This document shows, in pieces, positions 12,486 through 23,794 of a DNA stretch of 64,000 bases. A model generated the notes under the pieces. The model was not told where the DNA came from. It did no database searches and saw nothing but the letters and a program-made list of their open reading frames with translations. How positions within the stretch are numbered: the stretch's first letter is position 1; each line of letters opens with the position of its first letter. This DNA is from Panorpa germanica (taxonomy: Eukaryota; Arthropoda; Insecta; Mecoptera; Panorpidae), in contig OY783206.1 in assembly GCA_963678705.1 (NCBI GenBank), positions 11,605,807-11,669,806 on the forward strand, written 5' to 3'. The translations under genes and the position numbers were made by a program.

Positions 12486-12560
12486 CAATTCGTCATCTAG
12501 CTCATTGCAACAATTCGTCATCTAGCTCATTGCAACGGTCGTCATCTAGCCCATCTTATT
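12486..12560. repeat. Tandem repeat, about 25-bp unit
   Basis: AATTCGTCATCTAGCTCATT plus GCAAC occurs twice in direct succession, followed by a third degenerate unit (GTCGTCATCTAGCCCATC). It lies just upstream of a LINE remnant. The serine-rich frame across it (12335-12562) is a product of the repeat. Confidence 0.8.
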
Positions 12561-12576
12561 AATTTATATACATTAA

Positions 12577-13003
12577 CAAGTGCTAAAGCCAGTGTGGACG
12601 TATGGAGTGCAACTCTGGGGTTGCACCAAGAAATCGAACATTAAAGAAATACATACGTTCCAAAATAAAGTTCAGCGATGAATAGCTAATGCATCGTGGT
12701 ATATCCACAATGATGACATACATGGATACCTGAAGATTAACACAGTAGGAGAAGAAATCAAATCTATTGCAGCAAAGCACGAGTTGAGACTTCGTAACCA
12801 CGAAAACATCACCGGGACGCAAATATTGCTTGATAGTAATGATGTTCGAAGACTTCACTCGACTAAACCCTCGGACCTAGTAACCTAATCATGTAGAATT
12901 GTTCATTGAAGCAATCTCTACCACACCGTGTAATTATTGAAATGTAAGCCACTAGATAAGTATATCTACACTTAGTTGTAGTATTATAGGTAATAAAAAA
13001 AAT
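12577..13003 (+). pseudogene. Jockey-type LINE reverse transcriptase C-terminus, with 3' UTR
   Basis: One frame (12577-12888) reads LKPVWTYGVQLWGCTKKSN, then ANASWYIHNDDIHGYLKI, TVGEEIKSIAAKHELRLRNH and a final RRLHSTKP. These are the conserved blocks at the end of jockey-clade reverse transcriptases (PIWTYGIQLWG; NAPWYV; HEDL; RL..H.N). A TGA interrupts the frame where the family normally has the LR(M/I) pair. After the stop at 12886-12888 about 100 bp of untranslated sequence runs into AATAAAAAAAA near 12993, the expected poly(A) end. It is a 5'-truncated dead copy. A similar fragment lies at 31.4 kb. Confidence 0.85.
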
Positions 13004-13009
13004 CTAACC

Positions 13010-16000
13010 CATCAGAAATGAAAACAACAGAAGTAAATGATATGACTAAAACTCAGATCCCACTTCACAAAAAATTATGTCCAAAAAGGAAGAAATAACA
13101 ATCAAAAATCTCATCCGAAACAGATGCAGAATTGAAGCCTCTAAGAAAGATAATGAATGAGTACTCAAAGAAATGCATAATGGATTTTAATCATCTAAAA
13201 AAAATCATACAAGTCTCACAAAGGAGAAACGAAATAATTAACTCAAAAACTTACGCGAAATATAATACCCAGTAGATATAGCTATTACACTGCGTGATCG
13301 AATGAAGACAAAATTCACAAAACTAATAATCAATTTAGATATACTCGTACACTCAAATTGATATTAAAATGTAAACCGCCTCAAATTTTAAATTAAAAAA
13401 AAACATGGAATAGAACGAAAGTGTATGTAGTGATCACTATGATTTTTAATAGTATCTGTATGGTTAGTCGTATAAATGTGTTACCGTCAGCATAGCCAAT
13501 GAGGTTGCTTCTAAGAGCTACTCTAGCAATGTGTATCGATGGTATCATTTAGATAACCCATCTGAGTTCTTTCCTCACCACTAATCTTCTCTTCCACGTT
13601 TGATACGAAAAAACATGCGTTTGATCCGAGTCATACAGACCTGTGAACACTTACATTTACGCATCATTGAAGAAAAACTTCTGAAATAATTTTCTTCGTT
13701 TTCTCTCGCTATATCGTTTCACGTATACCTTTATTCTATTTTGGTTTTTTATTGCAAATTAAAAATAATTTCACGGTTCGACTTTTGGCTAAAGAAGTTT
13801 TATATCACAATGCTTAATATAATTCATTGTAAGATATTATTATACATATAGATGCAGTACCGTATTATCCTCTTGAAGGCCTGACGCAAGAACCCTTTTA
13901 CCTATTGCTTGATGCAATTATCCAGTTGTATCCAGTCAAAATTGCTTTCAACTATAGTCAATGTTAGGATTGCGTTATACGGCACTGCATAAATAGAACT
14001 GTTTACAAATGATACACTAAGAAAAATTAATGCTTTATTTAAAACGCTTTCCATATAAAATATTAGTTCGGTATATACAGGTGGCAACAACTTGAAGATA
14101 AGAGTTCAGAGTATGAAATATGAGCCATAATATGTATAAAAAAGACAAAATAATAACAAAAGATAAATATGATAGCACGCTTAATAGAATTAATACGTAT
14201 CATATCATATTATATATACAATTCACATGTTGGTATAATGTTTTTGTTAATTCCACAAAACAAAGTCAAAGTGAATCACTTCTAAATAATAATTAAATAT
14301 AATAAACCAGTCAAACGACGAAATGCAAAGCTGCATCATGAAACAAAAATAGATTTGATTTTAATGCTGCATCAAATCCGTCATCCCATGAGTAATGTAG
14401 GTGGCAGCACTGTATTAAATCACAACTGTGTACCGACTCCCTGTGTACGGGAGCTATATGGTGTACGGGAACCCCTAATCCCATTCTAAATCCTACTGAA
14501 ACGGTTGTAATCCTATGAAGTAAATCATTGGATGTAAAAAACAGGTATTAAAAATAGCTCTCGAGTAAAAAAAAAAAAAACGTTGCAATATAAAAAAATG
14601 AGAATACTTCGAATAACATATCTGTTTTTAAAATGTTTGTATTAAGCAGAAATATACGAGTGTAACATGAATTATCTTGGAAAGAACGTAAATCTTAATT
14701 TATTGTTTGGATATAAATTTTCGAGTTCAAATTAATTTAGAGAGGGGGTCATAACAATAATTGTACGGGTCACATAAATCAATTAAAACGGGTGATTTAG
14801 ATATATTGCCACTATGATCCACTTGCTGAATATATTGCTTAGTAGAAAATTGTAGAAATTTACATGGGCGCCGGTATATATATTTCAGAAAGGAATGTAG
14901 GGCAACATATGCAGCATTTCTTACATTTATCTTTAAAATATCAATTAGATAAATAAGATGGATAAGCAGTTAATTATTCAACTGCTTCAAATGTTAATTT
15001 TTGCTCATAACCTGTTAAGTTAGTTCTTACACGACTTTCTTAAGATGAAACATTACTTCATGGTTCTATAGTTAGATATAGATGCCAACAGTGTATTATA
15101 ATGACAATCAAAACTTTGTACTAGTACTCTATTACTTTGTACTAGACAGTTTTGTCTTTGCCGTAGAAACCCCGATACATTTTGTCTGGCACATAACAAA
15201 CCCTACAGTCAAGTCTGTCTAAAAGGTCATTCATAAATTACGGCACATAAATTTCATAGTTTTTAATCTCTTTATCTACATTGCCACGTTTTGTCACATA
15301 GTGTGGACGCATTGTTGTGACATCACACATTTGTCCCATTTTGTTTTTGAACTTTTTTTTTGGAAGCCGCCTTTAGACGAGATGCCCCCCTTCTTGTTAC
15401 GTCTTGTCACAGTTTGGCGTCCCTCACACTTCTGCGAGTGAGGTAATTGGTTAACTTTTATCAATGACTCAGAGCAAGATGATCGCTAAACGAATTCAAA
15501 CGTGCTTTTTATAGCGTGTCTCTGTTTGTTCAATGTGTTTTTATCTCTATCTTTCGTTTACAAGGTTACCATTATTTAAGCCATTTTAGTCTCAATTCGT
15601 CTTGTTCAAAGTAGTCTTTATGCTGTTCGTGTGGTAGTAAGATAAAATTGACTTAAGGAGGTACAGGATGTACCGTCAATGCAAAAAGTTTATCTCTCGG
15701 TAATACGAAATGCAAAATACGAAGTACATGAGGGACGAGCAAATATTGGGACTGCATCTTTGAAAATAAATTTCTCAATTCCCTATTAAACTGCTATTTG
15801 CTAGGTAAAATGTTTTTTTGATGCATATAATAGTTAATTAAATGAAAAATTACCTATAATTAATATCAAATTTATATTAATTCAATTTAAATTCAAATTA
15901 AATATTTTGAAAAAGGAATAATAAATTTGGCAACGCTGTAAATTTACGTGTGTTGACGCATGCGTGATTTGGTTCTTTGACAAATAAATTGTTATATTTT

Positions 16001-16770
16001 ATAAAATATTTATTCCGATTTTGAATTTCCCGCTCAAATTGGGATTTGCAACGTTACCGGCTTATAACCTACACTTACTGTTTCTTCCTGGTTTTATTTA
16101 AATATTTTCGTATAAAGGTATCCTTTTGATAATTTTCTTTTTGCAATAGTTACAGAAAAGATTATTTTATATACACCTAGTTTTTGAAAGCCGTGTCACC
16201 ATTTTTTCATAGTTAAAGTTATATTATGTGGTGGAATTGAGCTAAAAATTATGATTTGTATGGAAAATCACTATTTTTAATCATGTATAAGAAGAAAACT
16301 AGGAACCTTAGATCTCTAAAATTTTGAGACAGCATGTATTTTTACTATTTGTATCGACCCTCCAAATTTCACAACGTTTTCATCATTTACGTTAACGTCC
16401 TATACCTCCTTAAGTTGTGTATCCAAGAAATAAACATAGTTGTATTAAATGTTAGGTGATATATTGATTGTTCAGTTCATTAGGCAGACTAGTCGGGAAA
16501 GTAAAATTTTTAGTGAAATATATATTCAATTAACTTATAAATATAAACAAAGAAATTATAATGAAGATATGGATCTTTTGTTGTTACCACAAATATAGTA
16601 TGTATATTGAAGGTATCTGCCTAATAAACTGGACATCAATATATTCAGTAAACTATCAGAAAATTATATTTCTGTCACCAAGAGATAAATTCATCTGCTC
16701 TTAGAACTACAATCCTTGCTGCGTGCGCACATGCATTTAGCAAATTACAATTCACTTCATTTATATTTAT
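13010..16770. other. No gene; possible LINE tail and one MITE-like end
   Basis: At 13378-13403 CTCAAATTTTAAATT followed by nine or so A residues resembles the 3' tail of the LINE at 22.2 kb, so 13100-13403 may be a retroposed tail. Near 15223 GGTCATTCATAAATTACGGC resembles MITE termini of the GGGGCGTCC type at 55.4 kb, but no partner end was found. The rest is A+T-rich and unassigned. Confidence 0.35.
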
Positions 16771-17050
16771 AACACAGTAAATATTTTGGAGTCACTATGG
16801 CATCATATTGATGATGCGTATGATTTTTTTGTCATGAAACAATTCAATTTGATTTCATTTGTTCAAGGAAATGTCAATGATATGAACTATAAATGGCAAA
16901 ATCACTTCACCTGACCTCACTTCCATACCAGTATTGAATGAAGTTGCAAATGAACCATTAAAGTGTAACAGAGACAAATATATCTTATTCATTTTTTTGT
17001 AATATTCTGGTGAAATGAATGTGAAATTTTATCTCTACAGACAACAACTA

Positions 17051-17637
17051 CGAGGCGTGTTTTTTAAGTAAGTACCGTTTTGGAATTAAAAAAAGACGTG
17101 CAAAGATATCGCAATAATTTTATTTTTACATGAAAGCCTGTACCTTAATCTACTTTTCTACAGCCATTACAGTCTGATTCTTCATTGTATACGTTGTTTA
17201 CTGAGTGTTTAAGATGCCTCCGACAATCGTGAGTCCCGCCGATTGTGAAGTACGGGCTGTTATACGATTTCTTAGTGCTAAAGGCGTAAAACCGATCGAT
17301 ATTCATCGTGAGATCTGTGAAGTTTACGGACAAAACATTATGAGTGATGGAATGATAAGTAAATGGGTGAGAGCATTTAAAGATGGCCGCACAAATGTGC
17401 ATGATGAAAAAAGTCAAAACAGTTGTGATACAGTGGTTAACAAGTCAGGCGGCAGAATTTTATGAGGAGGGTATTCAAAAACTGGTGCCACGTTATGACA
17501 AGTGCCTCAATATTCACGGAAATTATGTAGAAAAGTAGATTAAGGTACAGGCTTTCATGTAAAAATAGAATTATTGCGATATCTTTGCACGTCTTTTTTT
17601 AATTCCAAAACGGTACTTACTTAAAAAACACGCCTCG
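17051..17637 (+). mobile_element. Internally deleted mariner with 111-bp inverted repeats
   Basis: The terminal inverted repeats (17051-17161 and 17527-17637) begin CGAGGCGTGTTTTTTAAGTA and differ at one position by eye. The element is flanked by TA on both sides (17049-17050, 17638-17639), the mariner target duplication. Inside are only the first and last parts of a SETMAR-type transposase gene. The arms are much longer than the roughly 30-bp ends of classical mariners and the right arm includes the end of the coding region. The near-identity of the arms indicates a recent insertion, presumably mobilised by a full-length relative elsewhere. Confidence 0.93.
17214..17538 (+). pseudogene. SETMAR-type mariner transposase, N-terminus joined to C-terminus
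   Basis: From ATG 17214 the product starts MPPTIVSPADCEVRAVIRFL, followed by IDIHREICEVYGQNIMSDGM and SKWVRAFKDGRTNVHDE, the helix-turn-helix DNA-binding head of mariner transposases. In another frame, from 17434, the last 34 residues of the family follow (WLTSQAAEFYEEGIQKLVPR, then YDKCLNIHGNYVEK and a TAG at 17536-17538). The whole catalytic DD(E/D) core is missing, and the junction near 17415-17434 shifts the frame. It cannot transpose alone but could be moved in trans. The ATG at 17205 is in frame, but 17214 matches family starts. Confidence 0.92.
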
Positions 17638-17784
17638 TATATCTCCTTTTAATTGTATGATGTTGGAAAGAGAAAGAATATTTTCATAGGTGACATCTAT
17701 CTGAAATCTGAGTGAAAAAGAATTGATTTTTTTACTGGAACTACACCTAGCTATGCTATTTCACCAAAATGTTCACTGGGAAAG

Positions 17785-18760
17785 CACAAGTTGTATTTAT
17801 TTAAAAGTGATGCTAAAACAAATTCTAACAAAATCATTTTAATATAATAATTAATTAATTGACTAGTAACAAGTTAATAGTTTTAAAAATAGTTTTGTTG
17901 AAAGTTTAAAAACTGTGAACAAAATCAATGAATGTTTCAACAGTTTTAATATTGAATAAGCGTGATTTTAAGTTTAAATAAAAGTTTTAATAAAAACTGT
18001 TCTAGAGAATTATCTGCTACATCAGAAATCTTTCAAACCAAACAAGTCAGCCAAACCATACAAGTTTGTTGAAAAATAAAACTAATAAACTTCTCTGATG
18101 GTGATAGTGATTATTTTTTGATATGATATTTCACAATTTGTTGAAAAAAACATTTTATAATGTTAAATTTAATATACGTAGTGACATTTCTATTATTGTT
18201 CTAGTGTCCACTATTTAGCTCTGATCCAAATTGACACAATTTAATTCATTTTCAAAATCATCCGTATTTAGCAGTGACCTTAATATTTTGTATTTCCTAA
18301 ACGGGCAAGCACATCTTCCGATTTTTAACGAGTTTAGAATATTGTGCCAGTTCACCCAATTCAAAATATTAGCTGAAGTATACATACTTCGAAGTAAAGT
18401 ATCCTTCTTTATCTTTTATCACAAACCTCCTTTTTTCGACATGTCGCCACGATATTTAGAAAACTATTCAAGCGATTTAAATGATACTTAGACCACATCT
18501 TCTTTGTACTACTCTAATCGTGTTCAATAAGCTTTTTGTGATTGGATGTGTCGTTCAATTAAAAAAATTCACTTGTATTATTAACAAAAAATTACTTTCT
18601 TTACTTTAAATTCTTTTTCAAACAACTGTAATTTTCTCACAAAATTGATAAAATAATTCCAAATGCTACACATAACTATTACATTTGTTTATAGGAACAT
18701 AATAATGAAATTAATTTCCAACGATTCCTGAATTCCGGCACACGTGTTCCACGGAACAGC
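17785..18760. other. No gene recognised
   Basis: A+T-rich sequence. The frame at 18231-18491 is rich in F, L, S and Y with no motif, and I treat it as chance. Confidence 0.4.
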
Positions 18761-18762
18761 TT

Positions 18763-19008
18763 CCCAGTAAAATTTTGGAGTCACTTTGCTACAGATGCGT
18801 ATGATTTTTTTGTCTTGAAAGAGTTAATTTATAGTTCAATTTTTCACAGTTGTTCATATGAAATGTTCATTTTATCGGCTACAAATAGCGATACCACTCC
18901 ATCTGCCGGAATATAAATTAAAATAAAGTTGATGCGAACTATAATTGAAGTACAATAGTGATAGAAACGTCACAAAGCAGGACACTTCACCAAATTGTTT
19001 ACACTGGG
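18763..19008 (+). mobile_element. T1 MITE, nearly full-length copy
   Basis: It starts CCCAGTAAAATTTTGGAGTC and ends CACCAAATTGTTTACACTGG. In between it shares GATGCGTATGATTTTTTTGT, TTTATCGGCTACAAATAGCG and GATGCGAACTATAATTGAAG with the 51.2-kb copy. It is non-coding. Confidence 0.85.
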
Positions 19009-19009
19009 T

Positions 19010-20430
19010 TATATTTCAATAATTTTTTAATATTTTCAAATGATTTCTTATGTAAATATGTTAGCAAATGTGTACTATATTTAATAAAATTAAAAGAAAA
19101 TACTTATACTTCAAGCTATGCTAGTTTTTGGAGCGGTCGCCAGGATAGGCTAATAATCCCTTAACTGCATTTCCATGCAGTATGACTGTCCTACACTATA
19201 AATAATAATTTTATTTGTTATGTAGCGTTCAATTTATTATTAAATTTTGAATTTTCCTTGATATTTCTCTTTGAATATATATTGGACAATAAGTTTTTAT
19301 TTACTTTAAAGAGACGTCAAAAGTCAAAAACTTTGTGCACTTTTATCTTAGAAAAATAAAACATTTTGATATATTGGATCAGCAACAACATGAGGCGATC
19401 TATCTGCCTTATTTACAGTTACAGATACAGATACAGCTACAGCATCCAAGTCTAGCAACACAGCTCACATCATGTATCCTGTATCATCGGTATCCCCGTA
19501 ATCTGATTTATTCATCAGACGTCTACTTGCTATTCTGACTCGAGCTTTACAGCTTTACCGATAGATGGGAGTCATCCACGACGGGAGCATCAATACAAGA
19601 AGATCAGCACTTTTATTCCTTGTTCCGTCGCGTGGTGGCTATGGCAGCAGCAGCAGTAGCGGTGGCAGTAGTTACTGAACTGATATCGACATTCGACATC
19701 TTATAAACTTTTGGGCAAACAGATAGTTTTAAAACTCAATTTTCTAGCCGAAGAAAAAACTTTTCTTTTTATTTATCACACATTCAATACTTTCATTCAA
19801 AAGAAAAGTTTACGGTTTTCTCAGCTTTCTTGTAGTAAAAAAGGAAAATCCTTTTTTTTTACTACTTGAATATATCTTAATCATCTATGAAAGGAATGGT
19901 ATGAGTGAAATTAATTTCACAGACAATCAAAATAGTTTAGAACTGTGAAACATAATTCTTTTTCTTCTTTTTGTTTTTGTTAATTGGAATTGGAATTCAA
20001 TAAACTCATTTATGTAGTATTTACGAATTTCAGGTTGCAGTAATATTAGCAGATATATAATGATAGTATTATAGTTCATAACACCTGAACCCCTAGACCT
20101 ACGTCGTTTTAGCTAAATTAAAGATTTGGGAATAAATAGTGTTAGTTTCCAACAATATTCACTAATTCATATGTAGGAACCACCCGCCATCGTATGTCTA
20201 CGCAGGTAAGCGAGGTTTTTACGTAAATTTTGCACCTGCTACCTGTAAATGGTATTGCTTTCAAGCTAGCAAGTACGCATACGTTTTTAACTACATATTA
20301 CACTATGTGTTATGAAAACAAGCTTTGCTAAAACATCGTTTATCTGAAGATTCTGAGATCTTAGTCTATTAGAATAACTGGTATACATCCAGAAGGAGAA
20401 AGGATTACACTGTGGGCAGGGAGACCTTTA
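19010..20430. other. No gene; CAG-type low-complexity stretches
   Basis: ACAGATACAGATACAGCTAC lies at about 19420-19442 and a GCAGCAGCAGCAGTAGCGG-type run at about 19640-19665. These are short imperfect trinucleotide or hexanucleotide repeats. No exon could be supported around them. Confidence 0.4.
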
Positions 20431-20434
20431 ACCA

Positions 20435-20745
20435 GGGGTTGCTGTACCTTAAGCGCACTCGTGCGTTGCACTAACAAATATTTATAACTAGCAAAAAAAA
20501 AAAATAATCACAAAATATCATATAATAACCCCAATTACATACTGACCTTATACTTAGAAAGTTGCAAGGAATCAACTTAATCTCTATGCCGAATTAATTA
20601 AAACTTATTTTCAGTCGAAGAAATATGCCCCATGCGCTCACTACAACAGACGTAGCTGCTCAATATAACTACTACGGAATATGCGATGCATCGCATAACA
20701 CGTGAAACAGATGATACTCAGTGCAAACTATAAGAAGAATCTGGC
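20435..20745 (-). repeat. R repeat, copy 2 of an inverted pair
   Basis: This is the reverse complement of 10228-10575, with a run of about 12 A near 20495 that is absent from copy 1. The copies are diverged by scattered substitutions and small gaps, as expected for an old dispersed repeat. Confidence 0.7.
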
Positions 20746-20749
20746 GTTG

Positions 20750-21800
20750 ATCCGTGCACTGCACGAGAATGAAGATTACCGGGGCTTGCTGACCTGTGAC
20801 GCGTCTGTTATTGTAAGATTATTTTTGTTTACATTATTAGCGATGGTAATTAATTTTTTATATTTTAACTAGAAACTCAGAAACACTTAGATGCACTTTC
20901 TGTTTTAAGCATTGAAAGAAAATTAATTCATTAATGCTGGATTTTTCGCCGCATATAAAAGTCGTCGAATTGATTTAATATATAAAAAAACGGTAATTTA
21001 CTTCTCACGTACAGATGTATTATACGTTGATAATCAAACATTTATTACAGGTTTTAAACCATATTCTACTTGCTATAGAATTTGTTTGTAATTTTTGTTT
21101 TTTAGGTATAAATAACACTAAATCTAATCCATTGAACAAATACAATTATTAAAATCTAGTATTAATAAATAAATCATCTTTAATGGGCTGTGACTCAGTT
21201 AAGCCGCTAAATAAACATGCTTAAGAGATATTAAATAATATTATAATGATAAATAACGCTATATTACCAATATGGTGTGGTGTGGTGCTTTCATATGGTG
21301 TGTGGAGGGGGAGAGGAGGGGGTGTTTGAATTATTATCTTTAAAACGATCTGAAAAACCAATTAAGTTGTTCTCAAATGGAATAGGTACGCGTCCGGTGT
21401 GGTGATGATCGGGCAATGGGCAATGGGCAATCGGGCAATCGGGTAATGGTAATCGAGCATGCGTAGCCCAGGTATATGATTACTATTATAGATAATTTAT
21501 GTGCATTAAAATTGTTTGAGTATTGTTAACGCTTTAGTTACTTCATGCATTGTATTCAATTCAGAAATGAGGTTGTGTTTTCGTGTTTTACAGATGTTAG
21601 CAACCTAAATTAAGTTTTCAAGTAAAATACGATAGTTCACTTGATTTTTAGATAGTACCAACCTTCAAACGATATGTGTCAAAATTCCGAGCACTAGTTT
21701 AGGACTTGCAGTGGTTTTAATGAAGGTACTTTTGTAATTTTGAAAACATAAAAAAAAAACTGAATTAAACTGTTTGTTACTTAGACTTAATAGAATTGTA
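20750..21800. other. No gene; G-rich tract and short tandem repeat
   Basis: GGAGGGGGAGAGGAGGGGGT at about 21305-21324 has four G runs and could form a quadruplex. At about 21408-21450 GGGCAATGGGCAATGGGCAA continues into GGGCAATCGG units, a short imperfect 7-8-bp tandem array. Nothing coding is seen. Confidence 0.5.
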
Positions 21801-21809
21801 CAAAAAGGA

Positions 21810-22213
21810 TATGAAGCAAATTCAAAACCAATGCTGGACACAAATAAATACCAACAAATTGAGATTGATTAAAGAAAATTAAAAAAAGTGAGAAACATCT
21901 TATCAGAACCACAGACTATTTGAGAAAGCTATCTTCAGACTAAGACCTGGACATGCGAGGTTGACGCATCAACATTTAATGAGTAAAACAATAGCTTCGC
22001 AGTGCAGCAACTGTCAGACGCACATAACAGTCCATCATCTACTAGTAACCTGCCCACAATATCAAACTCAGGGAACAAAACACAGCATCAGTGGTGAACT
22101 ATAGGACATGCTTCCAGACAACCTAGAAGGAAGTCAAAAACTTAATAAATTATATAAGTTCAGGCGAGCATGACCTTGTCCTTGAAATCGTCTCAAATTC
22201 TAAAATTAAAAAA
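21810..22213 (+). pseudogene. LINE (jockey/I-like) C-terminal region with poly(A) end
   Basis: The frame from 21907 to the TGA at 22171-22173 reads FRLRPGHARLTHQHLMSKTI, ASQCSNCQTHITVHHLLVTC and PQYQ, matching the RLRxGHxxLTH...CxxC...VxHLLxxC block after the RNase H domain of I/jockey-type LINEs. Just upstream, in decayed form, is the WTQINTNKLR block. A TAG (in GEL*DML) breaks the frame. About 30 bp after the stop lies a run of nine A (near 22205), the retroposed tail. It is a 5'-truncated dead copy. Confidence 0.82.
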
Positions 22214-22899
22214 AAATCTGTGTGTTGATAAATCATTGCTTTTTAATGAAAGAAATACCAAGTCGCATAAAATTTGGCAAGCCATTGCATTGGTTGGACT
22301 ATCTTTAAACAGTAATTGTGATGTGATCTAACTGTAATAATATATGACTATAGAAACGATGACAAACTAGAACAGGTTGTCAACCTCTGCAATTGTGTTT
22401 GTTTTTTTGTTGAGTTCATAGTGAACTGACAAGTATTGTGTTTGTATTACAATAAACTATAAGTGTTCAATTTTTTTTAAATTATTCAATCATTTACATT
22501 TACGTTGCAAGTTAATATAAATGTAACTCGTAAAGCCACGAACTTATCGGGCGAATTCGAATGTTACAAGAAGGAAAATGTAGATTATGTTTCTTCTAGT
22601 TTAATCGTTTCAGCATAAATTGATAATAACTTCTGTTATTAAAATTATGTATCTTACTGTTTAAATTTGAAGCCTGTAATAGCATTGTTTTGCGTTATTT
22701 ATTAGATATACCAGCTCCGCATAATCTCTTGGGTGAATAAGTTTAAGTATAGGGCCCCTAGCTTTCATCCATGACTTAATTTCTATAAAACTGTACCATA
22801 TACCGATAAACTTTGCTATAAGGGCCTGGCTGGAAGTCGAAATATTGTAGGAGATATTAACATGTAAATTAATAGTTTTTGACCCTTTAGTTATTTTCT

Positions 22900-22905
22900 T
22901 TTATT
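22900..22905 (-). other. Candidate polyadenylation signal AATAAA
   Basis: AATAAA on the minus strand, 141 bp downstream of the stop of the frame at 23047-23220, followed by an A-rich stretch. Such hexamers are common by chance in this A+T-rich DNA. Confidence 0.3.
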
Positions 22906-23046
22906 TACAAAAAATATTACAACTAAGCGTGGCTTATCTAGTAATTTATATAAAAAGTTAAACAGATTTGTTTAGTTCTAGTCCGTAAACTAGTTCCAAA
23001 ATTTTTAACATTACGAAAAACACTTGTGCGGTTTGGAGTAGCAGAA

Positions 23047-23220
23047 TTACAGAGTCAAGTCTTCCGGCTTGGTCCTCTTCAATCTGCGCATATTCTCTGT
23101 GTTATTAAGCAGCTGCAGAATTTCTTCATTCTGGTGGCTCTGCAGTTGCAATAAATGTCTGCTTGCTGCTTTCCCGACTTCTTCGTCTGCGGTAGGCATC
23201 TTAAGATCACGGTGTGACAT
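23047..23220 (-). CDS. 57-residue exon-like open frame, unknown protein
   Basis: The minus-strand frame starts MSHRDLKMPTADEEVGKAAS, continues SRHLLQLQSHQNEEILQLLN and ends RRLKRTKPEDLTL before a TAA at 23047-23049. It is much richer in G+C than the surrounding MITE sequence, and its residue use (E, K, Q, R, L in an amphipathic pattern) is that of a real helical protein segment. Immediately upstream is AAACAG, a weak splice acceptor, and 141 bp after the stop an AATAAA (22900-22905). So it resembles a terminal exon with 3' UTR, captured or retroposed into a C element. I do not recognise the protein. It could equally be a live last exon of a host gene whose other exons lie elsewhere. Confidence 0.45.
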   Translation of the reverse strand: MSHRDLKMPTADEEVGKAASRHLLQLQSHQNEEILQLLNNTENMRRLKRTKPEDLTL

Positions 23221-23428
23221 CTGTTTAAATCATTCCTTTAATCATTAAAGGGATCAAAAATTATAAAAGATAAACTGACTTGTGATGTCACATCAGATTC
23301 CTATCCTCTTCTCTTCTTCACTTCTGCCTTCACTTGTATACTACTGAGTGTGAAGTAGAAGCTTAGGAGGACTTCATCAATGAAATTAACTTAATCTCTA
23401 TATTTTAAATACCCATGCTCGTGTCTAT

Positions 23429-23523
23429 AAGTTGTAAATAATTTATTATAAATATTTATTAATTGTTTTAATTGCTAATAACTGTCGAAAGTTCATGCAC
23501 TCACATAAATATTTAAAAAAAGA
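23429..23523 (+). mobile_element. LINE 3' end, family L1
   Basis: TATAAGTTGTAAATAATTTA through CTAATAACTGTCGAAAGTTC and ATGCACTCACATAAATATTT, ending in AAAAAAA. It matches the 3' UTR and poly(A) end of the coding copy at 28479-28768. It is a very short 5'-truncated copy. Confidence 0.75.
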
Positions 23524-23794
23524 AACACACGAGTGTGTGTGTGATACGCTACTACTTAGAGTTAGGTCGTACAATCCATAAAGATTTATATTCTGAGTGT
23601 TATGAACAAAGAAAAATAGTTATGATTACTTATTTGTATTGTGACGTCATAATCTCACATGTCTTCACTAACTTTAAGCGACAAAACGGAAATTCAAATT
23701 TGATATAGCCATAACTAAAGCAACTTATGAATATTAAAACATATATAAAAGCATATATTAATCTATATTTCCATCAATATTTAAAAATATGTTT

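Larger units (their letters stand above)
16773..17780 (+). mobile_element. T1 MITE copy split by a mariner element
   Basis: The left part starts CACAGTAAATATTTTGGAGT and includes GATGCGTATGATTTTTTTGT, diagnostic of T1. The right part ends ATTTCACCAAAATGTTCACT then GGG, the T1 right end. Between them lies the 587-bp mariner at 17051-17637. The T1 interior is diverged, so it is an older insertion. Confidence 0.75.
22757..23790 (-). mobile_element. C-family MITE, decayed and carrying foreign inserts
   Basis: The order of blocks follows the C family in reverse: TTAATTTCTATAAAACTGTA (22779), GGAGATATTAACA (22851), TCATTAAAGGGATC (23242), TGTGATGTCACA (23281), GTGACGTCATAATCTCACAT (23641) and a final ATTCAAATTTGATATAGCCA. 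Between GACCCTTTA (22881) and CTTTAATCATTAAAGG (23235) about 350 bp of unrelated sequence includes the exon-like frame at 23047-23220. A LINE L1 3' end (23429-23523) is a second insert. Confidence 0.55.

Noticed and set aside
12335..12562. Serine-rich frame suggesting a low-complexity protein
   Set aside because: The serines come from the 25-bp tandem repeat; no start context, splice sites or homologue pattern.
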